64,000 nt of DNA from Fulvia fulva (GCF_020509005.1 NC_063019.1:2852001-2916000), one strand, 5' to 3'; counted from the stretch's first letter, positions 10,647-21,776 are shown. Numbers and translations: made by a program. Notes: a model not told the origin generated them from the letters alone.

Positions 10647-10985
10647 ATGAACAACATCAGAGAGAAGCTGAAGCGCAAGCTGTCGCTCCACGACAAGAAC
10701 CGTATGCTATGCTGCTGTGTCTGGTCACCAGCCATTGAGCGACACCACTGACCAAATACAGCAAACATCGACGAGTACGACAATGCCGACGACGTCGACG
10801 AGGAGACCACAGGACACCTTCATCGCGAGATTGAGAAGGCCGAGGAGAGCAACCAGCCCTACGGCAAGCCAGGCAGCTTCTTGAACAAGCTCATCCTGCA
10901 CGGCAACAAGAAGACAGAAGACGAGATGCTGCGAGGTCAGCAGGCAAACACACAGCAGCTGGCGAAGGAGAATGTCAAATCGTGA
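10647..10985 (+). CDS. Small charged protein, 92 residues, two exons
   Basis: Exon 1 (10647-10701) and exon 2 (10762-10985) join in phase 1 across a 60-bp intron with GTATGC donor, CTGAC branch site and ACAG acceptor, giving 92 residues. The sequence starts MNNIREKLKRKLSLHDKN, continues with an acidic stretch (DEYDNADDVDEE), then a Gly/Pro-containing segment (PYGKPGSFLNKLI) and a Gln/Asn-rich helical end. No domain is recognised and no signal peptide is seen. Support is coding logic: intron signals fit, the frame is restored exactly by splicing, the composition is protein-like and the CA-rich leader sits directly upstream. The exons are too short to stand out as open frames. Function unknown. 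Confidence 0.65.
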
Positions 10986-11256
10986 GACACTCTAGAAGAT
11001 CTGCATGCATGACTGCGACAACGGAAGCTTTGGTGATTGGCATGCGGCAAGCTTGGGCATAGCAGATGATAGTAGATACAGTGCATGAACAAGGAACTGC
11101 TTCCAGGTGCCGACAGCTGACATGCGAATAAGGTTCTGCCACGTCGACCTCACCTGTGTTTCATGTTGACGGTGACTGTAGGAGGTAGCATTCGCCATCA
11201 TCGACTAGAGTACAGATTTGACGGCCGATTTGAAAGCATCGCAGCAACAAGAAACA

Positions 11257-11814
11257 TCAATGATACAAATACTCCGCTTCAGCCGCAGTAACACTCAACC
11301 TCCTCGCAGTCTTCACGGCAACCTTCGCCCCAACACCTCTAATCCAGCTCACACCTCCATCCTCCCTACTCGCACGATCCGTATCATCGAAATATCCAAC
11401 CATCAGCGCGTCACTCGCCAATATAGCTCCACCTTCCTCCAAAGCTTTACAAGTCGCGACCAACAATTTCTCCGCCCCTGCCCTTTGGTGCATGGGCACC
11501 CACTTCCTCACAGTCCGAATGACGCTTTGATGCTTCACATTAATGCTCCCTAACCACTTCGTAACATGCGCAATGGCGTGAAAGTTGAACGTTGCTTCCG
11601 ACATCCAGAGACTCCCGGCTTCTTGACGGAATTGACGGCATGTGTACGTCCAGGATGGGATCTGGAAGGCTTGACCACGTTTGCTGGAGGATAGACTGCA
11701 GGCGTGGGGCATGTCGTGGACGCATTGTTCCAGGTCATCGACCAAGGCGTAGGAGTAGATTTGATTTCGGATTTCTGCTGGGAGCGCGAGGAGTGGTGAA
11801 ACTGTTGAATCCAT
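11257..11814 (-). CDS. 2EXR/F-box-like fungal protein, single exon
   Basis: A 185-residue protein whose first 30 residues carry PLLALPAEIRNQIYSYALV, the hallmark opening of the ascomycete 2EXR/F-box-like family, with a second block WTYTCRQFRQEAGSLW at about 55-70. It shares family, not close sequence, with the genes at 3013-3754 and 19513-20092. No intron is needed. The C-terminal half has no recognised domain. This family is expanded and mostly uncharacterised in Dothideomycetes. Confidence 0.7.
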   Translation of the reverse strand: MDSTVSPLLALPAEIRNQIYSYALVDDLEQCVHDMPHACSLSSSKRGQAFQIPSWTYTCRQFRQEAGSLWMSEATFNFHAIAHVTKWLGSINVKHQSVIRTVRKWVPMHQRAGAEKLLVATCKALEEGGAILASDALMVGYFDDTDRASREDGGVSWIRGVGAKVAVKTARRLSVTAAEAEYLYH

Positions 11815-12784
11815 GTTGTGCTATCCTTCGCTTTGTAGAAACGCTCCTCGCAAGATCACAGCAGAAACGCCTCCTACAGTACTGCTTATATTCGATTCCC
11901 TCCTCACCCACAACCCTCGTCTACACGGAAGATCTGGATCGTGCTGCGTTTGGAACCTGTGGAGAGAATACCCACAATTGCGCGGGGTAAGCAGGGCCTC
12001 GGGTGAACGTCTGTGGGGAGATGGGGAGGCGACATGGGCTGACATGTGAACAGATCGTGTGGTCGACCCTTTTGTATCCTGGTCCTGCATGCAAGGCAGC
12101 TTACCGTGAGCTGGCGTGGCTGGGAAGTCCGGAATGGGCATACCGGCGGCTTGGTATGATTGGAGTAAGATGCCTTTCTAGAACGGCGGGTTTGGGAGGG
12201 ACACACACCTGCCTTGCGGAGCTGTATTTGTCTTGAGGGTACTGGTATGTCCCTGTCGATACCAGAGACTGTGGAACATGGCGTACCTCTTCGTGACGTT
12301 TTGTGCTGTCCAGCGGCGTTTGCGTGCCCACGTTGGCGGGCAGGTTCTGGAGCTGGACTTACATACTACTGGCTGGCACCGCCCCTCCAGAGGTGACCTA
12401 TATGTTGAGCCTCTCCGCCACCCAGTCTACGGGGTGGGCATGTTGATATCGAGGGGAAAGGCAAGCAGTTCTACTACATACTTCTGGTAGTTGGAGCCCT
12501 TCGGCATAGCTGCCCATTTCTTGAGCATTAGTAAGCAATTTGTCCGAGTGTGAGTGTGCAAAGGTGGTCGACTTCCATTTCTTGTTCAATACTGCACACA
12601 CACCACACATGTCGTTTGTGACTATCCACGTTACTTCGACGGACTGACTATTCTGACAACGCCAACTGCTCCCCGGCAGCCGACCCTCCACTACCCTGCC
12701 TCCTTCTCGTTCCGTTCGATCGCCTAGGAGCACGGCTTCCTTATGCACGGGTACTTCTGCTGAAGGTCGTGTCAAGAGACAATG
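11815..12784. other. Intergenic stretch, nothing recognised
   Basis: Overlapping open frames on both strands have compositions typical of chance reading of GC-balanced DNA, with no domain, no intron logic and no leader. It probably contains the promoter of the minus-strand gene ending at 11814. Confidence 0.4.
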
Positions 12785-13024
12785 TCATAATTTGGTCGTG
12801 GTTGGGAATAAATGGGCTAGACGTGGATCGTCCAATGATGGTGGCATCCCTCTCATTCCGGGGGATGTCCATGGGTCTTCATTGACAGGGAATTTGAGGT
12901 ACTGCGACATGCTGTAGGATATCTCCTTCTGCGGTGGTGCCCTGGTCTGTTCAGCATTGCTTGGCTGAGAGATGCTGGAAGTATCTTGAATTGAAGGCAT
13001 TTTCGCTTCGGAACGACCGCTCAT
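12785..13024 (-). CDS. Possible small hypothetical protein, 79 residues
   Basis: A minus-strand frame from an ATG at 13024 to a TGA at 12785. The sequence is Ser/Pro-rich with an ordered-looking end (LDDPRLAHLFPTTTKL), and a CA-rich, leader-like stretch (ACAAATCACCCCGACGGCC) precedes the ATG. No domain is recognised and no partner exon was found. It may be a genuine small gene or a chance frame. Confidence 0.3.
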   Translation of the reverse strand: MSGRSEAKMPSIQDTSSISQPSNAEQTRAPPQKEISYSMSQYLKFPVNEDPWTSPGMRGMPPSLDDPRLAHLFPTTTKL

Positions 13025-13793
13025 GGCCGTCGGGGTGATTTGTTATGTTTCAAGATGGAGCCTCTCGTTTTGGTGTCTGGAAAGTGCGCTGGCCTGAATG
13101 CGTTTCTACTTGCCAGGGCGACCTGGATGCAGGCTGGCTTCCATCGGGTCTTTATACCTCTCAGTGACATACGCGGCGAGCGAAATCCTCTTCGACCAGG
13201 CGACAAGACATAGCAGACACTGCATGTGTTGCATCATTACATATCCTCGAACTGGCAAGCCGGAAGCATCTATGTGCTGGACTTTACGACTCTGGCTCTT
13301 CGCCCGTGAGGTGTCATTGCAGATGATGAATGACCATAATCATTCTTCCCTATCACGATTTCGATTGGACCACGATGGATGGTCCCCGATCTTAAACCCG
13401 GCAACAGGAAAGCCTTCAGCTGCTCAGTGGCCCGAATTTCTGGACAGCTGTCAAAACACAATGCGCAATGCTTATCAAGGTGAGAACTTGGGGCGTCGAG
13501 CGTCAGCAGATGCGAGTTTCATCCAAAGAGTGTCTGTGTAACCCACTGCCATTGGGTATACATAACTGTACACAACCTTAACACGTATGTTTTAGTGTGA
13601 AGCTAAAACCGTATGATTTAGCGTCGAACCTTATCACAGCTCAGCTCAGGCCTCGAGGCAGCCGTACAGCCTCCAAAGGCAGATGGTTCGCAATTCTCAG
13701 CCGTTATCATGCGGCTACTGCTCATCCTTTGGGTGTTCGAAACTATGTCGACGTTGCCACCTCTCGCGAGAAATATCACAGGCTTGTTGCAGA
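13025..13793. other. Intergenic stretch upstream of the Clr5/ZZ gene
   Basis: A plus-strand frame at 13098-13541 has no recognisable content. The stretch should hold the promoter of the Clr5/ZZ gene. A GC-poorer segment with repeated CATAAC/ACACAACCTTAACACG text lies at about 13555-13600. Confidence 0.35.
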
Positions 13794-15672
13794 ATGTCCA
13801 TTGCCATCGAACACGCCGAAAGTGCTCCGAGCAAGCAACAATGGGAGACTCTCAAGCCACTCATCATCGATCTCTATCAGAGGCAGCAATATACTGCGCG
13901 CCAGATACTGCTGGAGCTGAGAAGCAGACACAATTACATGATAACGTACGTATGGGTCGCGACCCTGGGGAGGCGTCCACATGTTAGGTACTTACGTCCG
14001 ACTCATGGTAGCGAGAAGATGCTCAGGGATCGACTCTCGCGCTGGCAACTGCGCAAGAATGCTCAGAGTAGCGTAAGAAAGGCTCACAGTCTTGCAGAAT
14101 TATCTCAGTCGTTCTCTACAAGCACGATGGCTGATTCCCCCAGCCCGTTGCCCCTGCCAGACACACCTGGCGACGTGCCAGGTCTTACGTATGTCCCGTA
14201 CTATCTGGACCCTTCACCGCGGTTGCAGTCACGTAGCCACATCATCCAACCCTCAGATCACGAAGCATCAGATTCACCCGACTCGACGACCACCGGATTA
14301 CAGAAGTCCATTATCAGCCGGCCTATACAGACGGCTGCGGAGGATCTTCCGCAGGCGCGAGTACTAGCAGCCATCGACCGCTGGTATGATCAGTTCCTCG
14401 AATTCTCCACGAGTGACAAGTGGAGCTTGAGCAAATGCTCTATGCTTGACCTCACAGATACTGTTCAGAAAGGCTTCTACTATATGGACACAAGGGTTTT
14501 CCGCGAAGGATTCAGTGTCCTACGTCACGTCGGTGACCTTGCGCCTAAGGCGCTTTGCTCTGAGCATCCTGCGGCCTTTATCTACGCGCTTAGGGGACTA
14601 GGTGCTACACGACAGAAGGCAAGTCGGTCTAGCAACGTGGACCCTGAGTCCAACGCATGGAGACCGAACATCTTACAGGTCGGACAGCCGCGGGTCCTCG
14701 AATGCAATGGCTGCGATGATCCTATCGTAGAGGCGCATCATCACTGCACAATCTGCTACGGGGGCTACTATGACCTCTGCGCCGACTGCGTGGTAGCAGG
14801 CAAACATTGCTTGAACAACGATCATTGGTTGATCAAACGCATCATCGATGACCAAGGTGTCGTCGTGGAGTCCGCAAGTGAGATGCTTCCGCCGCGCTTT
14901 ATGAGGGACGATGCTCACGCGAGACTGGTCACGCCATCTCTTCATCGAAGGCCCGTCTTGAAACCACGGTTACTGCGTGTTGATGAGCCTATGACAAGAT
15001 CTGCGGCTTTCCCGAAGGTGTGCTTCTATCTTTTGCAGCAAGCACGAGAACTCCGCGGGCTCAATCATCCTCTCTCGCTACTTCTTGAAATCTTCCAGCG
15101 CCCTGCCGACCTCGAAACTCTTCGAGGTCACATACTCGCGATCATGGACGTACAGCTCGCCGCCCGGATCAGTTCAGCTGGTGCCGCTTCTCAGATATTA
15201 CATCTTGAGGCTGCTCGCGAGTGGGTGTTATACCAGCAAGGCAAACATCAAGAGCTGGAAACTTGGGTCAACTCATATCTCTTGAAGGAAATCACTCCCC
15301 AAAACGGGAGGAGAGCTCATGGCATTGCTGGCTGCAGCTAATCTTGAAGACGGCCAGATCGAGAGCGCTTCGACATGGCTCAATGCTGTCGCCGATGCAC
15401 CCGACGGGGTCAATCTCGAGAGCTCTGAACAAGTCAGGAAGGCTCTGCACGATCTGGCCACCGTCAGCTGGCAGGTGGATAACGTTGAGGAATGCGAAAT
15501 AGCTCTTGCTCTGGCCTATCAGAATCTGAAGTCTACCCGAATTGTCTCGCTCAGAAGCCGTTGCTTCGTGCTGACTTTCTACAAGGCACTCTGCCTTTAC
15601 CTCAGGCGGAAGCACTGTGCCAGCACATCTGTTTCGAAATCAACAGATACAGAGTTCTGCCCGATTGTGTAA
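13794..15672 (+). pseudogene. Clr5-domain plus ZZ zinc-finger gene, apparently frameshifted
   Basis: Exon 1 (13794-13945) and exon 2 from 14012 join across a 66-bp, frame-neutral intron (GTACGT donor, TAG acceptor). Splicing reconstitutes a Clr5 domain: the QWETLKPLIIDLYQ block is followed by EKMLRDRLSRWQLRKN. At about 14695-14850 a ZZ-type zinc finger follows, with Cys pairs in CNGCDD, CTICYGGYYDLCADC and His residues near HCLNNDHW. The frame then stops at 15341, but coding-like, TPR-style helical sequence (LMALLAAANLEDGQIESAS) continues in another frame from about 15310 to 15672. A further coding-like segment in a third frame runs to 15740. I found no plausible intron for the first switch, so a one-base frameshift near 15285-15315 is the simplest explanation. 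Start could instead be 13683. Confidence 0.6.
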
Positions 15673-15740
15673 AGTACAGTCTCTGGATGACGATTGGTCT
15701 TTGGCGACCAGGTCTGGGACGAATAGCCCAGGTGAGGTGA

Positions 15741-16361
15741 TCGAAGTGGACATCAGTCATTGAGGCAATCCACGAGTCAAACCCCCGAAGCTCAAAAAGA
15801 AGAAGAGAAATTTCAAGAGCGGCCGACAAGGGTGACGAAGCAACAGAGGGTTCTTGCCAAGGAGCTGGATTCGTGTGGTAGTGCTTAACGTCCTGTTCCT
15901 TTCCCGGTACGTTTTAGTATTGACAACACGAACGTGCTTGCTGACAGTCTGGTAGGGCTTGTGCCAGTCCGCGCTTAATGTCCATGATCGGCTTCATCTC
16001 TCGAAGGAATACCGTGAGAAGACGCTTATATGCGTAGTGGTCATGATATGATGCGATAAGACACAATTGTCGCCGAGTGTATGCCTACAGACTTCTGGAC
16101 TGGTGGCGTGACGCAACGATGAATGAAGCTTCCTTGTCAAGTGTCTAAGCTAGGTGAATGGCGATTTCTTTGTCCTCTCGAAAGATTCGGGTCGTCAGAT
16201 GCATGTGACCTCGAAGTCCGTGCGCATGTTTGTTGTTCCATCTTCACTTCGCGGAGCGCTTTTCTCTCCTATCACAACGCATTCAACATCCACACCAGAC
16301 GGCGCACTTCTTCCCACTTCTGAGCTCAATGCGCGGCAACAGAAACATTCCGCAACACAAC
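15741..16361. other. Intergenic stretch, nothing recognised
   Basis: It separates the Clr5/ZZ remnant from the first F-box paralogue. It contains the presumed promoter of the latter. Plus-strand frames reaching in from 16123 and 16154 are not protein-like. Confidence 0.35.
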
Positions 16362-17324
16362 ATGGGCAAGCGCAAGCAGATGGACGATGGTGTGCCGAGC
16401 CGAGAAGACAAGAGGGCCAAGAGGCAGACATCTGCTGCGACTACCTCGACACCGTCAAGAGTCCTCAGATCGGTCAAGGCCCAAACGACAGCAGCAGCTC
16501 GCGATGCTGTCTTTAAGACCACAGAACTGCTCGAGAACATTCTGATCCAGCTACCACCGATGAACATCATCCAAGTTCAGCGCGTTAGCAAGCTATTTAA
16601 GGAGGTCATCGAGAACTCTCCGACCGCACATAAGCTGCTGTCGCCAGAGGTGAAGAGCGAGAGTAAGCATTGGGCAGTCAAGTTCGACTTTACCCGACAG
16701 AGGTGGTTTTACGGTCAGTCCGGAACGAGCAAATCATCGGATTGAAAACATCACTTTTCTGCACTGAATACCTCGCTTTTCATGCCGCAAGCCAACAGAT
16801 ATCGCTGGCATATGGCTGCCGTCGACGGAGGCGAGATTATCCAGTTCGTGCAGGAGCATATGATGCAGGGTCTTCTTCAACACAAGCAAGGCCGACGGCA
16901 GTCTCACGAGAACATGTAAGTCACCAGCCGACCTTGTACTCACCTCTTAGTGAATTGTGGGCTACATTTCGGCACGCACGTTACAGTGACTGTCAAACAC
17001 GTTGAGGTCACTAGTGCTCAGGGCGTGACTGTTAGCGACATCTTCGAAGCTATTCTCGGAGTCCGCAACAAGTTGATCCACGTTGCGGGCGGTGGGCATG
17101 TCTACTTCGTGAGGCATGTCGAGGCAGGAAAGGGTGCATATTCGGTGGCGGAGGTCCCTCCATACGACCAGCTCGTGGCGGAGACTATTCAGCAGTTCGA
17201 AGACGAGTACCAGACCGAGGCAAACGTTGAATACCTTAATTTTGTCTTGATCGGTACTGTCACCCCAACTGAGGAGGACATCTTGGCCGTTGAGACAGAC
17301 CCGCGTTTCGCGTTGCCCTCCTAG
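16362..17324 (+). pseudogene. F-box gene, upstream tandem copy, with two in-frame stops
   Basis: The copy starts MGKRKQMDDG, exactly like the intact paralogue at 18146, and has the F-box segment TTELLENILIQLPPMNIIQV near residues 48-67. The same reading frame runs on to 17324 with clear alignment to the paralogue (for example LNTSLFMP against LNQDLFIP, MMQGLLQHKQGRRQSHENM against MEQGLLHYMRGHKQSHEHM, and VSDIFEAILGV against VADIFETILGV). It is interrupted by TGA at 16743-16745 and TAA at 16917-16919. The GTAAGT...TTAG at 16916-16950 looks like an intron but is 35 bp and would throw the conserved downstream part out of frame. The product, if any, would be a truncated 127-residue F-box fragment. 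Confidence 0.75.
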
Positions 17325-18145
17325 TCGTGCAGAAATTGCGACATAAACCGCACATTGACACCCCCTGCGAGTCTTCGCGGAGAACTTCAGGTCTCAGCAC
17401 CATCAAGGCTCAGAACACACTGCGCTAAGCAAAGGCATCACTCACACCACGACCGAATACCGTGGATGGTTCGATCGTGGCCGACAAGTCGGCAACGGAG
17501 CGGAAGCCACCAGAAAAGGCACGATGCATGGGTATGCTCCAACGATGTACGTCAAATGACCAGCGTATACCTCGAGGTTAGCTCTCACAGGCTCCATTCA
17601 GCTCGCTGTCGGCGTCTTAGGGACAAGATGGGGCAGTGGCTCGAGCTTGGTATGGAGGAGAAATTGGGGCGGGAAACCATGAGATTCCGTTTTCGAGATC
17701 CTGCTGTGGTCGAGGCTAAGGCGCAGCTAAATGCATATGCCTTGTGTTCACACGCGTCTCTTGCATTGTATGATCTGTCTTTGGCAACGGGCCTCAAATT
17801 TACAGTGACCTAATAAAGTTGTGTGTTGAGACCTATCAAGCGTGCTTCTGTTGACAATGATGCGCAATGTGCTATCTTATGCTCTGAGTGGAGAGCATGT
17901 GACTTCCTGACATGTGTGCGAAGTGATCGGTATTTCCTTTTGTCGCTCTCGGACCTCTTGAAAGCATGTGATTAGCAGGTCCGTGCGTGATTATCATGAA
18001 TTGCCTCTGCTGGCCCTCTTCTCTCCATCTGCTACACAGCATCACTTCCCAATTTCGCGACACATTCTGAACCTCCACCGAAGCGCATCTTCCCACAACG
18101 CGTTTAACTCCGCCCTTCCCTATCACACACGACCCTCCGCACGAC
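17325..18145. other. Spacer between F-box tandem copies
   Basis: It contains a plus-strand frame at 17355-17813 whose C-terminal 80 codons look moderately protein-like (helical, charged) but match nothing I recognise. This could be a decayed exon of the duplicated unit. The segment from about 18000 to 18145 should be the promoter and leader of the intact copy. Confidence 0.35.
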
Positions 18146-19114
18146 ATGGGCAAGCGGAAGCAGATGGACGATGGCGATACTGCGATGCCAGACATGCGAA
18201 AAGCCAAAAAGTCCACAACGCGGGCACCTAACGCGACCGACTTGATGTCCCCGATACCAATACGAGTCAACAGATCAGTAAAGACTCGCACTGCAACAAT
18301 GGCACGCAACGCTGTGTTCGACACAACAGAGCTACTCGAAAACATTCTCGTACACCTACCCCTTAGGGATTTACTCCTAGCCCAGCGCGTCAACCACAAC
18401 TTCAAGAACGTCATCGAAAGCTCGCCTGCCGCACAGAGCCTGCTTCATCCAACCTTAGAGCCCAGCAATAAGCGCTGGGGTTTTCGGTACGACGACCGAC
18501 GTGAGCATGAGGCGTGTTATGTGTCGATCGAGAAGAGGCACGTAGCTGGGCTTCGCGTGCTATCTCTGAATCAAGACCTCTTCATCCCTCTGCACGAAGA
18601 TCACTTGATCACAGCTGGGAGATACGAAGGCGAGGAAGTCGTGTTCAGGACGAAGAAGATGGAGCAAGGCCTACTCCATTACATGCGAGGACACAAGCAA
18701 TCACACGAGCATATGTACATCACACAGCCACATTGCACGCAACTGCGAATCTCGTACAAAATAGTCATTGGGGCACATGCCACTGTCAAAGGCCGCAGCA
18801 TCGTCGTACGTATGGAGGGGGAGCCAACTGTCGCCGACATCTTTGAGACCATCTTGGGAGTTCCGGGTAAGAAAACTCGGCACGACAGCAATGTCGTCGT
18901 GGTTGAGAAGAGGTCTATACCATGGTCTTGGAACACTGTCAAGGAAGACCATCCCCTTGATCGCCGTGTGTCGGAGACGATTGGACAGTTGGAGAAAGAG
19001 CACAAGTCGGCGGCACGTGTTGCGCGCTTCAGCATCTTCCTTCCGCGTATCATCACCCCAACTCAGGAGGAGATTGAGGAAGTCGAGTCTGCAGATTCGT
19101 TCACTGCCGATTGA
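18146..19114 (+). CDS. F-box protein, intact tandem paralogue
   Basis: A single-exon protein of 322 residues. The N-terminal 45 residues are basic and Ser/Thr-rich. An F-box-like motif, TTELLENILVHLPLRDLLLAQRV, spans about residues 57-80, followed by the usual helical NFKNVIESSPAAQSLL. The rest (about 110-320) has no named domain but is conserved with the broken copy at 16362-17324, which argues that the family fold extends to the C-terminus. F-box proteins are substrate adaptors of SCF ubiquitin ligases; the target here is unknown. Confidence 0.78.
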   Translation: MGKRKQMDDGDTAMPDMRKAKKSTTRAPNATDLMSPIPIRVNRSVKTRTATMARNAVFDTTELLENILVHLPLRDLLLAQRVNHNFKNVIESSPAAQSLLHPTLEPSNKRWGFRYDDRREHEACYVSIEKRHVAGLRVLSLNQDLFIPLHEDHLITAGRYEGEEVVFRTKKMEQGLLHYMRGHKQSHEHMYITQPHCTQLRISYKIVIGAHATVKGRSIVVRMEGEPTVADIFETILGVPGKKTRHDSNVVVVEKRSIPWSWNTVKEDHPLDRRVSETIGQLEKEHKSAARVARFSIFLPRIITPTQEEIEEVESADSFTAD

Positions 19115-19512
19115 TCTGCAACGGATCGTACGTGGTTTCATGTAGCCATTCTACGGCACGAACTCATGGTGCAAGCGATCCTCTTCAAGTGCCAGGAAGA
19201 GTTGGGTTTTGGTCCACAACGCACGTTAGCAGCAAAAGCCTCAGACGATGCATAGTTGCGATAGCTACATACAGATCCCGTCATTGGTATTTGTTACTGT
19301 GATGCCCTCCCTGGGATGAAGACCACATGATTGCATTGGCCTATGGAATATGTATACATGAGCAAGCCATTGGCTACATGAGCAGTGGCATTGACGTTCA
19401 AAGACTGAGTTTTTGCTCTGCAGCAAACGCAACTCTGATATACAGTGATGCATAAAGATGTCTTCCCTCAGTACCAGGCTATCGCACGACTGATCACCGT
19501 GCAGACAAAGCC
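19115..19512. other. Intergenic stretch, nothing recognised
   Basis: No gene, repeat or RNA is seen. It presumably holds the terminator of the F-box gene and the promoter of the 2EXR-like gene downstream. Confidence 0.35.
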
Positions 19513-20092
19513 ATGACCACCATCGTGACGAACAATGCTCCTCAGGATCAGAATCGTACGCCACTTTTGGACCCGTCCGCAGAGCTTCGCAACATGATCT
19601 ACGAGCTCGTCCTGTACGATAGTCCGGTAATTCCCAAGACACCCCGATCTTCAAACACCTCAAGACAACCACAGCCTCGCTGGCTAGAGCCTGCTCTTCT
19701 CTCCCCAGATTCGAAGTGAAGCGTCCAGCATATTCTGGGATCAGAACGACTTCACTTGCGATGAGCAAGACGAAGCACAGTGGCTTCTCAGGAAGCTTGG
19801 TGAAGAGCGGCTCCAATGGCTCAGATGCGTCAAAGTTGGTGAACTCCCAACAAAGAGCCTCTCCATCAGCTTCGACGAGTTTTATCTCAACAAGGAGTGG
19901 CTCAAGAAGATGCTGCACTATTACTACTTTTATGCGTTAAGCGAATCTGCGATAGTCCTACCACTGCCAGTGTTCATCACTAAAGACCTTGACGGTGGTT
20001 GGGTCGACATTGTTCCGGAATGGCAATGGCATGATCTGGCCGGGCACGAGGACTTGGAGCTGACAGAGGGCGTTGTGTTCTCGCATGGATAG
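19513..20092 (+). CDS. 2EXR/F-box-like small protein, probably two exons
   Basis: Exon 1 (19513-19626) encodes the family opening PLLDPSAELRNMIYELVLY. The conserved second block (IRSEASSIFWDQNDF) is in another frame from 19709 and runs to a TAG at 20092. An intron at 19627-19708 (82 bp, GTAATT donor, pyrimidine-rich CTTCTCTCCCCAG acceptor) joins them in phase 0 and predicts 165 residues. The alternative is a frameshift: the putative intron also reads RWLEPALLS, which resembles the family segment usually preceding QIRSEA. If so, the gene is a recent pseudogene. Confidence 0.5.
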
Positions 20093-20973
20093 CATGGGAG
20101 CGAGGTGAGGTGGTGCGGGACTTTTCATGGGTGCCGTGGAGGTTTTTAGGGTTTCACCGCCCAGGCTCGCATGGGATGCTTAGCAAAAACGCTTGGTCAT
20201 ACTGTGCTTCACGCTCAATCATAGACTCTCGTCCTCCTCGCCTCGCTCACGCTTCCACTCCCGGCGAACCTCTCACAACTGGCAACAGCCAAATATCCCA
20301 CCTCCTTCTGCGGCGCCACATCACCAAACATCACCTTATACTCCCTCAACAGCCGTGAGCGTTCATCGCCATCCAGGTATGACCCTCCATCCGGAACATT
20401 CACGTACGGGGTATCCCTAGTCATACTCGAGACGTTGAGAGAAAGCTCCACAGCGTTCCATCTCGGTCTCAAGACCGCAGACAATATGCACGCCGCCATC
20501 AGAAATGTTGACGCCACGATGAGGAATACCAGCCAGATTGTGTGACATTGTATCACCTGAAAAGCCCTGACAGCACGGCCATGAGCTTCACTGATCTGTA
20601 CCGCTTGGCCGTTACCCCTAGTATCGCCGTCTATACCATATGGGGTAGCATAAGGTCCCGCCGACAGGAGCCAGAAAGAGTTCAGTAGTTGCGCTAGGCG
20701 GATCGAGAAGTCATGCCTATCAACTTTGTAAACAGTCTGCTCCTCGTTCGGCGAGGCGGGGAAATCTGGATTGGCCAGATAACCCTGAATAGGCCCGCCT
20801 TGCGCGCGGGTCATTGGTGCGATGTCGAAGAAGTGGCCTACAGTCCTGGGCATAGTTTTTACAACCCCTATATTTACGCTAACCCCTTCCGGCTATCCAT
20901 GTCCATCTCAGAAGGTGTTGCTACCTTCAATCTCATTATCCACACACTCACACACGCGCTATCTATCGCCACC

Positions 20974-21282
20974 ATGCCGAAGGGACGCGTCTTTACCGAA
21001 TTCGAGAAGGGCGAGATGTGGTCTCTTCACAAACACGCCCACTGGCCGCTGCAGCAGATTGCAGACGCCCTTCACACTAACAAAGGCTCTGTCTCTTCAG
21101 TAATCTCACGGCTTGAAAGAGTGCCACCTTCCACACCGAAGAAGAGACGCCCACCACCTGTAATCAACACCTCTAAGCGTCAGCCACTTGTCCATCGAGC
21201 CACCACTGATACTAACAGCCGCCGCCTGCGATACGAACAGATTGCCGCGATAGAGGGCATATCTGCCCTACGTGTCACATAG
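20974..21282 (+). pseudogene. Transposase N-terminal fragment, left arm
   Basis: A 102-codon frame starting MPKGRVFTEFEKGEMW with a helix-turn-helix-like segment (LQQIADALHTNKGSVSSVI), then a basic Pro/Lys-rich linker. It breaks off where arm homology ends, followed by unrelated residues and a stop. DNA-binding transposase N-termini of Tc1/mariner and pogo-like elements have this layout. The catalytic domain is missing. Confidence 0.65.
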
Positions 21283-21374
21283 ACCTGTCCGAATATTCTA
21301 CACCTGAATGAAGCTTCATCTGTCTAAAGGACCTGAGCGCACTGTTCTACTGTCCATTTAATATAAGCCCTTGC

Positions 21375-21776
21375 CTATCGAAGCCGTGCCTCCTTATGTT
21401 TCTCAGTCAACAACGGCTTGCGTATTGCGACATATCGTGAGAAGCCCTCCTTCTCAAACGTAGCTCTTACTGTCCGGACGTCGCTGAAGATGCCCTCTAT
21501 CGCGGCAATCTGTTCGTATCGCAGGCGGCGGCTGTTGGCATCAGTGGTGGCTCGATGGACAAGTCGCTGACGCTTGGAGGTGTTGATTACAGGTGGTGGG
21601 CCTCTCTTCTTCGGTGTGGATGGTGGCACTCTTTCAAGCCGTGAGATTACTGAAGAGACAGAGCCTTTGTTAGTGTGAAGGGCGTCTGCAATCTGCTGCA
21701 GCGGTCAGTGGGCGTGTTTGTGAAGAGACCACATCTCGCCCTTCTCGAATTCGGTAAAGACGCGTCCCTTCGGCAT
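21375..21776 (-). pseudogene. Transposase N-terminal fragment, right arm
   Basis: The mirrored copy of the same transposase start. It has a TGA in place of the TGG of the left arm (in the KHAHW segment) and extends further than the left arm, to FEKEGFSRYVAIRKPLL and a stop at 21375. The extension shows that the right side retains more of the parental transposase. Not functional. Confidence 0.6.

Noticed and set aside
13098..13541. 147-codon plus-strand frame upstream of the Clr5/ZZ gene
   Set aside because: No domain, no intron logic and mixed composition. Probably chance.
16714..16791. A 78-bp intron that would remove the TGA at 16743
   Set aside because: It is frame-neutral, but it would delete sequence that aligns with coding of the intact paralogue (LNTSLFMP against LNQDLFIP), and its branch site is weak.
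16916..16950. An intron that would remove the TAA of the broken F-box copy
   Set aside because: Donor and acceptor look canonical, but the length is 35 bp and splicing moves the downstream part out of the frame that aligns with the intact paralogue.
17355..17813. 152-codon plus-strand frame between the F-box copies
   Set aside because: The N-terminal half is not protein-like and the rest matches nothing I recognise. Kept only as a note in the spacer entry.
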